A stretch of DNA of 64,000 bases, from the NCBI GenBank assembly GCA_900540275.1, contig UQFO01000009.1:1-64000 (forward strand), read 5' to 3'. The notes below the pieces were generated by a model. It did not search any database and had not been told where the DNA came from. It saw only the letters and a program-made list of their open reading frames with translations. Positions 33,861 to 42,359 of the stretch are shown one piece after another. Positions within the stretch are counted from its first letter, which is position 1; every line of letters begins with the position of its first letter. Both the position numbers and the translations under genes were made by a program. Source of the DNA: an uncultured Oscillospiraceae bacterium. Its GTDB lineage: Bacteria; Bacillota; Clostridia; Oscillospirales; Acutalibacteraceae.

Positions 33861-33978
33861 AGTGAAAGAAATTCCCATCCGCTTTTGATTACAAGCACAC
33901 AAGGTCTGTGTATTATATTTTTTGGACTCTTCCTAAAATTGAACTGTAAACGGGTTTCCGTTTACAGTTCTTTTTTGT
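33861..33978 (+). ncRNA. candidate small RNA of about 115 nt
   Basis: A promoter-like pair (33826-33854) is followed after about 85 bases without a gene by a textbook terminator (33941-33978). The interval has no start codon with a ribosome site. It also contains GATTACAAGCACACAAGGTCTGTGT-type partial pairing. It could be a free small RNA, or just the long 3' end of the carboxypeptidase transcript. Not matched to any known family. Confidence 0.4.
33941..33978 (+). terminator. terminator
   Basis: GAACTGTAAACGG (33941-33953) pairs with CCGTTTACAGTTC (33958-33970), then TTTTTTGTTT. Confidence 0.92.
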
Positions 33979-33984
33979 TTAAAA

Positions 33985-34022
33985 CCCCCGGCCGGGGCTG
34001 TCCGCGGCGCGGGGGCGTTTTT
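33985..34022. terminator. terminator of asnB (GC-rich, bidirectional)
   Basis: CCCCCG (33985-33990) pairs with CGGGGG (34010-34015) with inner GC pairing. T-runs on the plus strand, and on the minus strand a TTTTAAAC tail after asnB. Confidence 0.65.
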
Positions 34023-35858
34023 TTATGCTTCATCCTTAAAATAAATGTCGTACCAGACCAGGAAAATATATATCGTCCAAACCTTGCGGCTGTTGTCCTC
34101 TTTGCCGCTGTAGTGCTCGTCGAGGAAGCCTGTGATGACGTCCGGGTTAAAGAATTTCTTCGCCGTATCGGAATGGAACATTTCCTTCACGATATTATAA
34201 TACCTTTCATCCCTGAGCCATACGCGCGTCGGCACGGGGAACCCGAGCTTTTCCTTCTGCGCCGTTTCAGGCGGCAGATGGCGCATGGCAGCCTGGCGCA
34301 TGGCATACTTTGTGTTCTTCCGGTTGACCCTGAGCTTTGCCGGCAGGGAGGAGGCAACCTTGAACACCTCTTTGTCCAAAAATGGTACGCGCAGCTCCAG
34401 GGAATTCGCCATGCTCATGCGGTCGGCCTTGAGCAGGATATCGCCAACCATCCATAGGTTGATGTCGAGGTACTGCATTTTCGTTACCTCGTCGTAATCC
34501 TTCACCCTGTCGTAATATTTTTTGCATAAATCCTGCGGCTTCGTCACAATGGACGGGTCCTTCAGGATGCGCTTTTTGTCGTCCGCGTCGTACATAAACG
34601 CGTTGCCGATGAATTTTTCCTCGATTGGGCGCGCGCCGCGCATGATAAACCCGCGGCCCTTGATATCGGGCAGCTTTTTTGCGAAACGGTAGAGCGCCAT
34701 GCGCAGCCTGTAGGGCAGGAGCCGCTGGTACCATTTGAAAACGCGCGGCTCGTTGTATACGGTATATCCTCCGAACAGCTCGTCCGCGCCCTCGCCGGAA
34801 AGCACGACCTTGACCGATTCGCTTGCAAGCTTCGACACAAAATAAAGCGCGATACAGGACGGGTCGGCAAGCGGCTGGTCCATGTGGTACTGCACCTTCT
34901 CAATGCTTTCCCAGAATTCCTCTGAGGTAATCAGCTTTGTACGGTGGTCTACGCCGATTTTCTCCGACAAACGCTTTGCCCAGCTTATTTCATTGTAACG
35001 CTCCCCAAAATCGAACCCGACGGTAAATGTCTTCTGGTCGGCAAAATAGGTGGAAACGTAGCTCGAATCGACGCCGCTGGATAAAAAGCAGCCGACCTCG
35101 ACGTCCGATATTTTATGCGCGTTGACAGAGTTTTCAAACACCTGCTCGATTTTATCGACGGCTTCTTCCTCCGTCATGCTCTCGTCCGGATGGAACTGCG
35201 GCTCAAAATAACGCGTCGTCGTGACCTTCCCATCCTTATACCACAGGTAATGGCCGGGCAAAAGGCAGTATACGCCCTCAAAAAACGTTTCGGGCGGCAC
35301 CACATACTGGAAGGAAAGGTAATTGTCGAGCGCACGGTAATTAAATTTTTTCTCAAAGCCCGGGAATTGTAATATGCTCTTGATTTCGGAAGCGTAGACA
35401 AAGCTGTCCCCCACCTGCGTGTAGTGCATCGGCTTAATTCCAAAAAAGTCGCGTGCGATAAACAGGGACTTGTCCTTTTTATTGTAAATAGCAAATCCGA
35501 ACATTCCCCTCAGCCGGTCGAGCAGCTTTTCTCCCCACTGCTCAAAGCCGTGGAGCAGCACCTCGCTGTCCGTTTCGGTTGAAAAAACGTGCCCCTGCGC
35601 AAGAAGCTCCTCCCTGAGCTCCCTGTAATTGTAAATCTCGCCGTTAAAGGTCAAAACGAGCGTTTGGTCTTCGTTGTATATCGGCTGGTGGCCGGTGCCC
35701 AGGTCAATGATGCTCAGGCGCCTAAAGCCCATGGAGATGCCGCCGTCCAAATAAAAACCGTTGTCATCCGGCCCCCTGTGGGTGATGACCTCGGTCATGT
35801 TTTTAATCGTTTCATCCCTGTCTATGATTTGTCCCGTAAATCCGCAGATTCCGCACAT
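34023..35858 (-). CDS. asnB: asparagine synthetase (glutamine-hydrolysing)
   Basis: 611 residues from the ATG at 35858, chosen because the enzyme needs Cys as residue 2 (MCGICGFTGQI), the N-terminal nucleophile after Met removal; the frame opens 42 codons earlier. N-terminal glutaminase domain (ITHRGPDDNGFYLD; LTFNGEIYNY), C-terminal synthetase domain with the ATP loop FLSSGVDSSYV (about 262-272) and GEGADELFGGY. It makes asparagine from aspartate, glutamine and ATP. GGGAG upstream. Monocistronic. Confidence 0.96.
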   Translation of the reverse strand: MCGICGFTGQIIDRDETIKNMTEVITHRGPDDNGFYLDGGISMGFRRLSIIDLGTGHQPIYNEDQTLVLTFNGEIYNYRELREELLAQGHVFSTETDSEVLLHGFEQWGEKLLDRLRGMFGFAIYNKKDKSLFIARDFFGIKPMHYTQVGDSFVYASEIKSILQFPGFEKKFNYRALDNYLSFQYVVPPETFFEGVYCLLPGHYLWYKDGKVTTTRYFEPQFHPDESMTEEEAVDKIEQVFENSVNAHKISDVEVGCFLSSGVDSSYVSTYFADQKTFTVGFDFGERYNEISWAKRLSEKIGVDHRTKLITSEEFWESIEKVQYHMDQPLADPSCIALYFVSKLASESVKVVLSGEGADELFGGYTVYNEPRVFKWYQRLLPYRLRMALYRFAKKLPDIKGRGFIMRGARPIEEKFIGNAFMYDADDKKRILKDPSIVTKPQDLCKKYYDRVKDYDEVTKMQYLDINLWMVGDILLKADRMSMANSLELRVPFLDKEVFKVASSLPAKLRVNRKNTKYAMRQAAMRHLPPETAQKEKLGFPVPTRVWLRDERYYNIVKEMFHSDTAKKFFNPDVITGFLDEHYSGKEDNSRKVWTIYIFLVWYDIYFKDEA

Positions 35859-35993
35859 ATCGTATCGCTCCCTTTTTCCGCTGTGGCAAAACATTATGCT
35901 GTCATAATTAAAAATTCTACCACATCGCGTGTGCCCTTGCAAGCGTTTTACCGCCTTTATGCAGGAATGATACATCCCTCCCAAAAAAAGGGA

Positions 35994-36036
35994 GCCGCCG
36001 CCGCAAAAAATGGGCAGGCCCTTTTGCGGCGGCGGC
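35994..36036 (-). terminator. terminator of the GntR-ABC operon
   Basis: GCCGCCGCCGCAAAA (35994-36008) pairs with TTTTGCGGCGGCGGC (36022-36036). CTTTTTTT follows shortly on the minus strand. Confidence 0.9.
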
Positions 36037-36041
36037 TTTTA

Positions 36042-36716
36042 TCAATACTCTTTATGCTTTACGACCGCAAAGGAAAGCCACAGGGAAATCCCGAGCAGCA
36101 ACACGCAAAAGGCCGCACAAATCAGCAGGAGCAGCGGCAGGTTCCCCAGAATTACATCGAGCCGCGCAAACGCCCCGCTGCTGTCAAGCGCCAATGCATC
36201 GAGCGCGCCCGTCTTGCCTAAGATAAGCGCCGCGCCGACCGGAAGCAATACCATAAGCATCATGACAATTCGTCCCTTTTCCGTCCCAAGCTTGAGCATG
36301 ACAGGCATCAGCACAGACAAGAACAGGCAGCCGATGGCAGCCGCAAGCGCCAGCCGCAAAATCGTCTCCGTATAGTTGACAGGATAAGCCGGCAGGAACC
36401 CATGGGCGAACATGATAAACAGAATCATCAGTACAAGCGAGACGCCAAGCAGGATAAGGCCGAGCAAATATTTTCCTGCGACCAGCTTTTTCCGCGTAAC
36501 CGGCATAGTAAGCGCATATTTTTCCCAGCCGGCACGCTCGTCGTACGCAAGCGCCGTTACCGGCAGCATCATTGCAAGGATAATAAAATAAAGAATTGCG
36601 AACATCTGCATGGCGGGGTTGAACAGAGACGCCGTGAGTAATATTAACTCAATCACCAAATAAAGCATTGCGGTCTTTCTGAGCACCAGCAAATCCTTTA
36701 AAACCAGTCCCTTCAT
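36042..36716 (-). CDS. ABC transporter permease (ABC-2 family)
   Basis: 224 residues with six hydrophobic helices. The cytoplasmic N-terminus MKGLVLKDLLVLRKT and the loop LTMPVTRKKLVAGKYLLG are typical of ABC-2 permeases that pair with YtrB/BcrA-like ATPases. It overlaps the ATPase gene by four bases (ATGA). With that gene and the GntR regulator it forms a three-gene operon. Such GntR/YtrA-controlled transporters often respond to cell-envelope stress; the substrate here is unknown. Confidence 0.85.
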   Translation of the reverse strand: MKGLVLKDLLVLRKTAMLYLVIELILLTASLFNPAMQMFAILYFIILAMMLPVTALAYDERAGWEKYALTMPVTRKKLVAGKYLLGLILLGVSLVLMILFIMFAHGFLPAYPVNYTETILRLALAAAIGCLFLSVLMPVMLKLGTEKGRIVMMLMVLLPVGAALILGKTGALDALALDSSGAFARLDVILGNLPLLLLICAAFCVLLLGISLWLSFAVVKHKEY

Positions 36717-37588
36717 CCTGCATTCCTCCTTCTTGCGCCGCCTTTGTCCTGCGCGGCGGTAAAATAGAGCATAATATCCTCAATACCCGCGCGGTCGACA
36801 ACCAAACCGCCCGGCATTTTATCGCGCCGCACGAGCGCTTCCACGCCGAACATGCCGCCGCGCTTTGAGACAACCGCGCTGTCCGGCAGCTTACCCAGCT
36901 GCTCCTGTGTACACTTTAAGACGCCGTACATCTCGAGCAGGCGGTCCTTTTCCTCCGAAAAAACAACCTTTCCCTGATGCAGGAACGTGATATAGTCGCA
37001 AACCTTTTCCAAATCGCTTACGATATGGGAGGACATCAGGATGCTGTGCTGCTCATCCTGTATAAAATCAAGAAACGTATCGAGTATTTTATCCCGGACC
37101 ACCGGGTCCAGCCCGCTGGTTGCCTCGTCCAGGATTAACAGCCTCGTATCGTGCGAAAGTGCGCAGGCAATGGAAAGCTTCATTTTCATCCCGCGGGAAA
37201 AATCCTTGACGCTCTTTCCCAGCGGCAGGGAAAATTCTTTGAGAAACGCCGTATATTTTTTTGTATCCCATGTTTTATAGATACTGCGCAGCACGTTTCC
37301 CACCTGCTTTGCTGTCAATATTTCGGGAAAGCAGCAGTCGTCCATGACCACGCCGATATTTTCCTTGAGCGTACCGCTTAATTCGCCCCCGCTATTCCCC
37401 AGCAGGGATATTTCGCCTTCCTCCCTGCCTGCCAGTCCGAGCAAAAGCTTGATGGTCGTCGATTTTCCCGCTCCGTTTTCACCGATTAAGCCCATAATAC
37501 AGCCTCCCGGCAGGGTAAATCCAATATGGTCGAGCGTAAAACCGTCGTAGGTTTTCGTCAGGTTCCTTACGGCAATTGCGTCGTTCAT
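36713..37588 (-). CDS. ABC transporter ATP-binding protein
   Basis: 291 residues. Walker A GENGAGKST (about 38-46), Q-loop region GVVMDDCCFPEI (Gln replaced by Met-Asp), signature FSRGMKMKLSIA in place of LSGGQ, Walker B LLILDEATSGLDP, and the switch His in SSHIVSD. A C-terminal extension of about 75 residues is usual for this subfamily. The weak signature and Q-loop are common in BcrA/YtrB-type ATPases. AAGGAG precedes the ATG. Second gene of the GntR operon, three bases after the regulator's stop codon. Confidence 0.9.
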   Translation of the reverse strand: MNDAIAVRNLTKTYDGFTLDHIGFTLPGGCIMGLIGENGAGKSTTIKLLLGLAGREEGEISLLGNSGGELSGTLKENIGVVMDDCCFPEILTAKQVGNVLRSIYKTWDTKKYTAFLKEFSLPLGKSVKDFSRGMKMKLSIACALSHDTRLLILDEATSGLDPVVRDKILDTFLDFIQDEQHSILMSSHIVSDLEKVCDYITFLHQGKVVFSEEKDRLLEMYGVLKCTQEQLGKLPDSAVVSKRGGMFGVEALVRRDKMPGGLVVDRAGIEDIMLYFTAAQDKGGARRRNAG

Positions 37589-37591
37589 ATG

Positions 37592-37966
37592 TCATTCTCC
37601 TTCGTAAAAAAGCTTGAGCATTTCTGAAAGCTCCGTTTGTGAAAGGCCGCACCTTCTGGAAAGCGCGCAGGCCTCCTGCAAATGCTCTTCGATTTCTTTT
37701 AAATGCTGCTCCCGGATGAGCTCCAGGTTTTTTTCCGCAACAAAGCTGCCCTTTCCCGTGACCGAGTAAATGAACCCGCCGCGCTCCAGCTCCTCATACG
37801 CGCGCTTCGTCGTTATGACGCTGATGCGAAGCTCCCGCGCCAGAAGCCGCATCGACGGCAGCGCATCGCCCTCCTTAAGCGCACCGGAAATAATAAGGTC
37901 TTTTATCTGCGAGACAATCTGCTCATAAATTGGAGTGGCCGAGCTGTTGCTGATGATAATATTCAT
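37592..37966 (-). CDS. GntR-family regulator, YtrA subfamily
   Basis: 124 residues. An N-terminal winged helix (PIYEQIVSQIKDLIISGALK, then LPSMRLLARELRISVITTKRAYEELERGGFI and GKGSFVA) and only about 45 residues of helical C-terminus, the short YtrA form. It lies first in the operon with its ATPase and permease. A perfect palindrome overlaps the promoter, so it most likely represses its own operon. The inducer is unknown. AGGAGGCGGCGC precedes the ATG. Confidence 0.92.
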   Translation of the reverse strand: MNIIISNSSATPIYEQIVSQIKDLIISGALKEGDALPSMRLLARELRISVITTKRAYEELERGGFIYSVTGKGSFVAEKNLELIREQHLKEIEEHLQEACALSRRCGLSQTELSEMLKLFYEGE

Positions 37967-37984
37967 GCGCCGCCTCCTTTAACA

Positions 37985-38027
37985 ATATTGTATATACTCA
38001 TTATATACAATATGACAACCTTGTCAA
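37985..38027 (-). promoter_or_regulatory. promoter with GntR operator palindrome
   Basis: Minus strand: TTGACA (38022-38027), 16-base spacer, TATAAT (38000-38005). Overlapping it is a perfect 12-bp inverted repeat, ATATTGTATATA (37985-37996) and TATATACAATAT (38002-38013), 5 bases apart. Position and form fit an operator for the GntR protein encoded directly downstream. Confidence 0.8.
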
Positions 38028-38149
38028 GCTTTTTCAAAAATTTTTTCTTTATAAAATTTTCCATAAAAACGCTCTTTTATGAATTTATTCTTCCTGAAAC
38101 GTTTCGTTTCCTTGAATTTCTTCATAAAACTTTCTATGTTGGGTCAAAA

Positions 38150-38754
38150 GGGCAGAACATTTCGCTGTTTTTCCCTTTTGTAAACCCTTTTCGTCGACAG
38201 GGAAAACCTCGTCGCAGGTTTTCCCTTGACCCTTTCCAGCCGAGTAAGGGGCTGCGCCCCTTACAAACCCCACACGATAGAAAACATGCTGTTCCTCGTT
38301 TTATGTCTGGGGGCGTAGCACAGATACTGCGGGACGTTTCTACACCCCGCACATAAAACGAGGAGCGACCACATATTCTACAACGCTACGAAGGATTCTT
38401 AAGGGAACTCTGGGTTCCCTTAAGTCGGCGGAAAGGTGAACGGGCGTCAGGATGCCGGGAACAATGCGCCAAATCATGGGCTTTTCTAGCTCTGGCTTCG
38501 TTATTGTCCTCCGAAGGCGCAAGCCTTCGTTCGTCCTCTGCCTCGCCATAACCGATAAAAGCCTCATGATTTGGTTCGAAGAAGTTTGAAAAGAGAAAGC
38601 TCCGCCGGTTGCAAGCAAAGCGAACAAGCCATGCTGGCGCATGGCGCGTGAGTATTGCGCAGATAGCGGTGGAGATGGCCTTTTCAAACCGCATTGGCTC
38701 CGGTACCCTGAGGCCCTGAAAAGAGGAAAACCACCGAAGGGGTTTTCCTCTTTT
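38150..38754. repeat. hairpin-dense non-coding element
   Basis: About 600 bases with at least five clear stems: AGGGAAAACCT (38199-38209)/(38216-38226); GTAAGGGGC (38244-38252)/(38256-38264); CCTCGTTTTATGT (38294-38306)/(38351-38363); CTTAAGGGAAC (38398-38408)/(38414-38424); AAAAGAGGAAAACC (38719-38732)/(38741-38754). Three overlapping minus-strand frames run through it but have no ribosome sites. The sequence is richer in GC than its flanks. It may be a structured RNA, a repetitive intergenic element or the remains of a mobile element. The flanks (38028-38149 and 38755-39014) are AT-rich and show no gene. Confidence 0.55.
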
Positions 38755-39014
38755 GATTAAACATAGAATTTTTATAGAGAAAACCTAAGAAATCGAAGTG
38801 TTTCAAAAAAATAAACAGAAATGAAACAGCATGTTTCAAACCAAAATAAAGGCTTGTGTCCACCCGCGATAAAAAACCAAAGCATTGATACAAAAATTCA
38901 TACAATCGTAACACATATAAGGCGGAAATCTCTTAAAATATGGAGTGGACTATTGCCATTTCTATCGCGTTTTTCTTGAAAAATGGTTTAAAAATCAAAG
39001 GAGTGAGTGAATCT

Positions 39015-39977
39015 ATGGTTGAGGTGAAAAACCTCGTAAAGCGCTACGGCAACCAGCTTGCGGTCAACGACGTGAGCTTTACCGTGGACAGCGGCGAAAT
39101 TTTAGGTTTTCTCGGCCCGAACGGCGCGGGAAAATCGACCACGATGAACATCATCACGGGCTACCTGTCCTCCACTTCGGGGACGGTTACAATCGACGGC
39201 TGCGAGATTCTGGAGGATCCCGCGGGCGCAAAATCGAAAATCGGCTATCTGCCGGAAATCCCTCCCCTGTATATCGACATGACGGTTCGCAAATACCTGG
39301 AGTTCATGTTCGACCTCAAACGGGTATCGCTCCCGAAAAAGGAGCATATTGAAGAGGTCTGTAAGGTTACAAAAATAAACGATGTGGAAAACAGGCTTAT
39401 TAAAAACCTGTCGAAGGGCTACCGGCAGCGCGTCGGCCTGGCACAGGCGCTGCTTGGGAACCCGCCCGTTATTATTTTGGACGAACCGACGGTCGGACTC
39501 GACCCGAAGCAGATTATCGAGATGCGCGCGCTCATCAAGGGCCTGGGGAAAAAGCACACCGTCATCCTTTCCTCCCATGTGCTGTCTGAGGTACAGGCGA
39601 CCTGCGACCGTGTTATTGTCATCAACCGGGGCACGCTCGTCGCGGATTCCGCCACAAACGAGCTGTCCGGCATGCTTACCAACTCGAATAACCTTTTGCT
39701 ACATATTATAGGGAACGAGGTCGCCATAGCAAGCGACCTGAAAAGCATAGGCGGCGTCACAAAGGTGGAGCGCATCCGCAGCGTGTCCTCCGACTGCACG
39801 GAATTTATTGTGCGTGCGGATAAGGACAAGGACGTGCGCAAGGACATCTTCAACGCCATGGCGCATGGCAGCCATCCAATCGTTCTGATGAAGGACGCGG
39901 AGCTTTCTCTTGAAGAAGCGTTCCTGCGTCTGACGAACGGGCCAGCTCCGGCACAGCGGAAAGGAGGCAGAAAATAA
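39015..39977 (+). CDS. ABC transporter ATP-binding protein, GldA-like
   Basis: 320 residues from the ATG at 39015 (AAAGGAG eleven bases before; the frame opens earlier without a site). Walker A GPNGAGKST (about 35-43), signature LSKGYRQRVGLAQ, Walker B VIILDEPTVGLDP, switch His in SSHVLSE, and a C-terminal extension of about 100 residues. Its stop overlaps the permease start (TAATG). With the next three genes it forms a GldA/GldF/GldG-like exporter cluster, which in non-gliding Firmicutes has no settled function. Confidence 0.92.
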   Translation: MVEVKNLVKRYGNQLAVNDVSFTVDSGEILGFLGPNGAGKSTTMNIITGYLSSTSGTVTIDGCEILEDPAGAKSKIGYLPEIPPLYIDMTVRKYLEFMFDLKRVSLPKKEHIEEVCKVTKINDVENRLIKNLSKGYRQRVGLAQALLGNPPVIILDEPTVGLDPKQIIEMRALIKGLGKKHTVILSSHVLSEVQATCDRVIVINRGTLVADSATNELSGMLTNSNNLLLHIIGNEVAIASDLKSIGGVTKVERIRSVSSDCTEFIVRADKDKDVRKDIFNAMAHGSHPIVLMKDAELSLEEAFLRLTNGPAPAQRKGGRK

Positions 39978-40684
39978 TGGCGGCGATTTTTAAACGTGAA
40001 TTCACCTCATTCTTCAGCTCGGCTATCGCATACGTCGTGCTTTCTGTTTACTTTGTCTTTTCCAGCGCGTTCATGTTCTGGTACTGCCTGACATACAACA
40101 CGGCAAACCTTTCCCCCATATTTACAAGCATGCTCATCATCACGGCGATTGTCATCCCGGTTTCGACAATGAAGCTGTTCAGCGAAGAAAAGCGCCAGAA
40201 AACCGACCAGGCGCTGTTGACTGCCCCGGTGAGCATTTTCCAGATTGTTTTCGGCAAATACCTGGCGGCATTGCTTTTATTCGTTTGCTGCCTCGCTATC
40301 TACTTTGTATACGCAATCGTAATCGCCTGCTTTGTCACGCCCGCATGGTCGATGATTTTCTGCAACTTTATCGGCTCGTTTTTAATCGGCGCTGCGCTGA
40401 TTGCGGTCGGCATGTTCATTTCTTCCCTGACGGACAGCCAGGTTGTGGCGGCAGTCGTGAGCATGGCGGCAGGGCTTGTTTTGACATCCTTTGTCGATAT
40501 GCTCGCAAATATCATTCCGGTAGAGGCAGTTTCCGGCGTGATTACAAGTATATCTTTTTCTCTGCATTACCAGGATTTCGCAAGTGGTACATTCAATATT
40601 CCGGACGTTGTATTCTTTTTGAGCTTTATCGCGGTTTTCCTGTTTTTGACTGACCGTGCGCTTGAAAGAAAACGCTGGAGCTAA
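39977..40684 (+). CDS. ABC-2 type permease, GldF-like
   Basis: 235 residues with six hydrophobic helices. The start MAAIFKREFTSFFSSAIAYV and the first loop MKLFSEEKRQKTDQALLTAP are the characteristic segments of GldF/NosY-like permeases. Translation is coupled to the ATPase gene (TAATG) and a GGAGG lies inside its end. It forms the membrane part of the exporter with the GldG-like protein. Confidence 0.9.
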   Translation: MAAIFKREFTSFFSSAIAYVVLSVYFVFSSAFMFWYCLTYNTANLSPIFTSMLIITAIVIPVSTMKLFSEEKRQKTDQALLTAPVSIFQIVFGKYLAALLLFVCCLAIYFVYAIVIACFVTPAWSMIFCNFIGSFLIGAALIAVGMFISSLTDSQVVAAVVSMAAGLVLTSFVDMLANIIPVEAVSGVITSISFSLHYQDFASGTFNIPDVVFFLSFIAVFLFLTDRALERKRWS

Positions 40685-40697
40685 GGAGGTGGCATAG

Positions 40698-42359
40698 ATG
40701 AAGCATAACGACGAAAATAAAAAGAACCTGGGCCAGGTCGGCAGCTCCCCCGAGGAGGAGGCCGCAAACACCCCGCAGGAAACGCCGGAGGATACCGGCC
40801 TTCAGGCAAGCAGTGTCGACGCCGCCACGCTGGACGCATTTTCAGACGACCCGGAGGAAGGGCTGTCCAGTGAGGAAAATGCGCCTGCGGACGGCCAGAA
40901 ACGGCGCGGTAAAAGGGAAAAGCAGAAAAAACAGCGTTCCCACGCGTTCAAGCACGGCTGGCTTGCTATATTAATTACCTGCTTGTTCATCGCTGCCGCC
41001 ATTATCGTAAACGTCATTGTTGGCGTGCTTGCGGATAAATTCCCGCAGATGAACCTCGATATGACAGGCACCAATATGAACGCGCTTTCCGAGAACACCA
41101 TCGATTTCGTCAAGACAATCGACCAGGACGTGGAAATTACGGTGCTCGCCTCCGAAGAGGATTACAAAAACAACAACCAGTATTTCCTCCAGGCGAACAC
41201 GCTGTTAAAGCAGTATCCCGTTTATAACGATAAAATTAAAATCAAATATGTAGACCTTTCCGCGAACCCGGCGTTTGCGTCCAGTTATCCGGATGACGAC
41301 CTTGCCGCGGGCGATTATATCGTAAAATGCGGTGAAAGGTACAGGGTGCTCACAACGACCGACCTGTTCAACATGACGACCGACCAGCAAACCTACCAGC
41401 AGACGGTCGAGTCGCTCAACCTGGAGCCTGCCGTCACGACGGCGCTGCTGAACGTTACCTCAAAGGAACAGACAAAGGTTACCTTTATCAACGGCTTTGG
41501 CGATTACAACGCGGACGCCTACAAAAAACTCCTTGAAAGCAATAATTACGAGCTCACTGAAACGACGCTATTGACCGAGGACATCGACAGCGACACGCCT
41601 GTCGCCGTGCTGTTTGCCCCGTCCGTGGACCTCGACTCCGCCGCGGTACAAAAATTAAACGACTTCCTCTCAAACGGCGGTGATTACGGCAAAACGCTTA
41701 TTTTTGTAGCAAATTCCTCTTATATGGAGGACACCCCGATTCTCGATTCCTTTTTAAAGGAATGGGGAATGGAGCTTTCAAAGGGTTATATTGCGGAAAT
41801 GGATAGCAGCCATATGCCGAGTGCAAACAACCCCTTTGCCTCTGTTTTCGACTTTGCAAACGATAATTTCACGGCGGGCCTTAAAAACGCTTCTATCCCA
41901 ATGGCTTCTGTATATACCCGTCCGGTGAACATCCTGGATGAAAAAACAGCCACTCCGCTGTTTAAGAGCTCAGAACAGGCCGCTCTTTACCCGTTCGACG
42001 CGGATGAAAGCTACGATATTACAAAAGAAGCCAAGTCTGCGCAAAACGCCGCGGCCATCAGCAAGCATACCGGTAACGACGCGGAATCCGCCGTCGTAGT
42101 TTTTGGTTCAAACGCGATGTTTGACTCTACGCTGCTTTCCGCAACCTCCTATAATAACAGCGGTTATCTGGTCAATCTGACAAACATCCAAACCGCCCGC
42201 GGGGATGAGAGCATTTCCATTGAACCGAAGAACCTGCAGGCACAGGAGCTGGGTATCCTGTCCTCACAAATTATAGGTATCTCGATGCTGCTGTTTGCCA
42301 TCCCGCTGGCTATCTTGATTATTGGCATCGTGGTATGGGCGCGCAGGAGGCACAGATAA
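40698..42359 (+). CDS. GldG-like ABC-associated membrane protein
   Basis: 553 residues. An acidic, Glu/Pro-rich cytoplasmic N-terminus of about 65 residues, a basic patch, a first hydrophobic helix at about 94-118, a large external domain (start of the auxiliary transport domain with LSENTIDFVKTIDQDVEITV; later GKTLIFVANSSY) and a second helix at about 525-547 ending RRRHR. This is the GldG/ABC_transp_aux plan. An AAGGAGG is 8-14 bases before the ATG. It overlaps the next gene (TAATG). The long acidic N-tail is an addition to the usual plan. Confidence 0.87.
   Translation: MKHNDENKKNLGQVGSSPEEEAANTPQETPEDTGLQASSVDAATLDAFSDDPEEGLSSEENAPADGQKRRGKREKQKKQRSHAFKHGWLAILITCLFIAAAIIVNVIVGVLADKFPQMNLDMTGTNMNALSENTIDFVKTIDQDVEITVLASEEDYKNNNQYFLQANTLLKQYPVYNDKIKIKYVDLSANPAFASSYPDDDLAAGDYIVKCGERYRVLTTTDLFNMTTDQQTYQQTVESLNLEPAVTTALLNVTSKEQTKVTFINGFGDYNADAYKKLLESNNYELTETTLLTEDIDSDTPVAVLFAPSVDLDSAAVQKLNDFLSNGGDYGKTLIFVANSSYMEDTPILDSFLKEWGMELSKGYIAEMDSSHMPSANNPFASVFDFANDNFTAGLKNASIPMASVYTRPVNILDEKTATPLFKSSEQAALYPFDADESYDITKEAKSAQNAAAISKHTGNDAESAVVVFGSNAMFDSTLLSATSYNNSGYLVNLTNIQTARGDESISIEPKNLQAQELGILSSQIIGISMLLFAIPLAILIIGIVVWARRRHR

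Noticed and set aside
38340..38914. Three minus-strand frames of 76-115 codons
   Set aside because: They overlap each other and the stems of the hairpin-dense element, have no ribosome site, and the peptide sequences mirror the inverted repeats.
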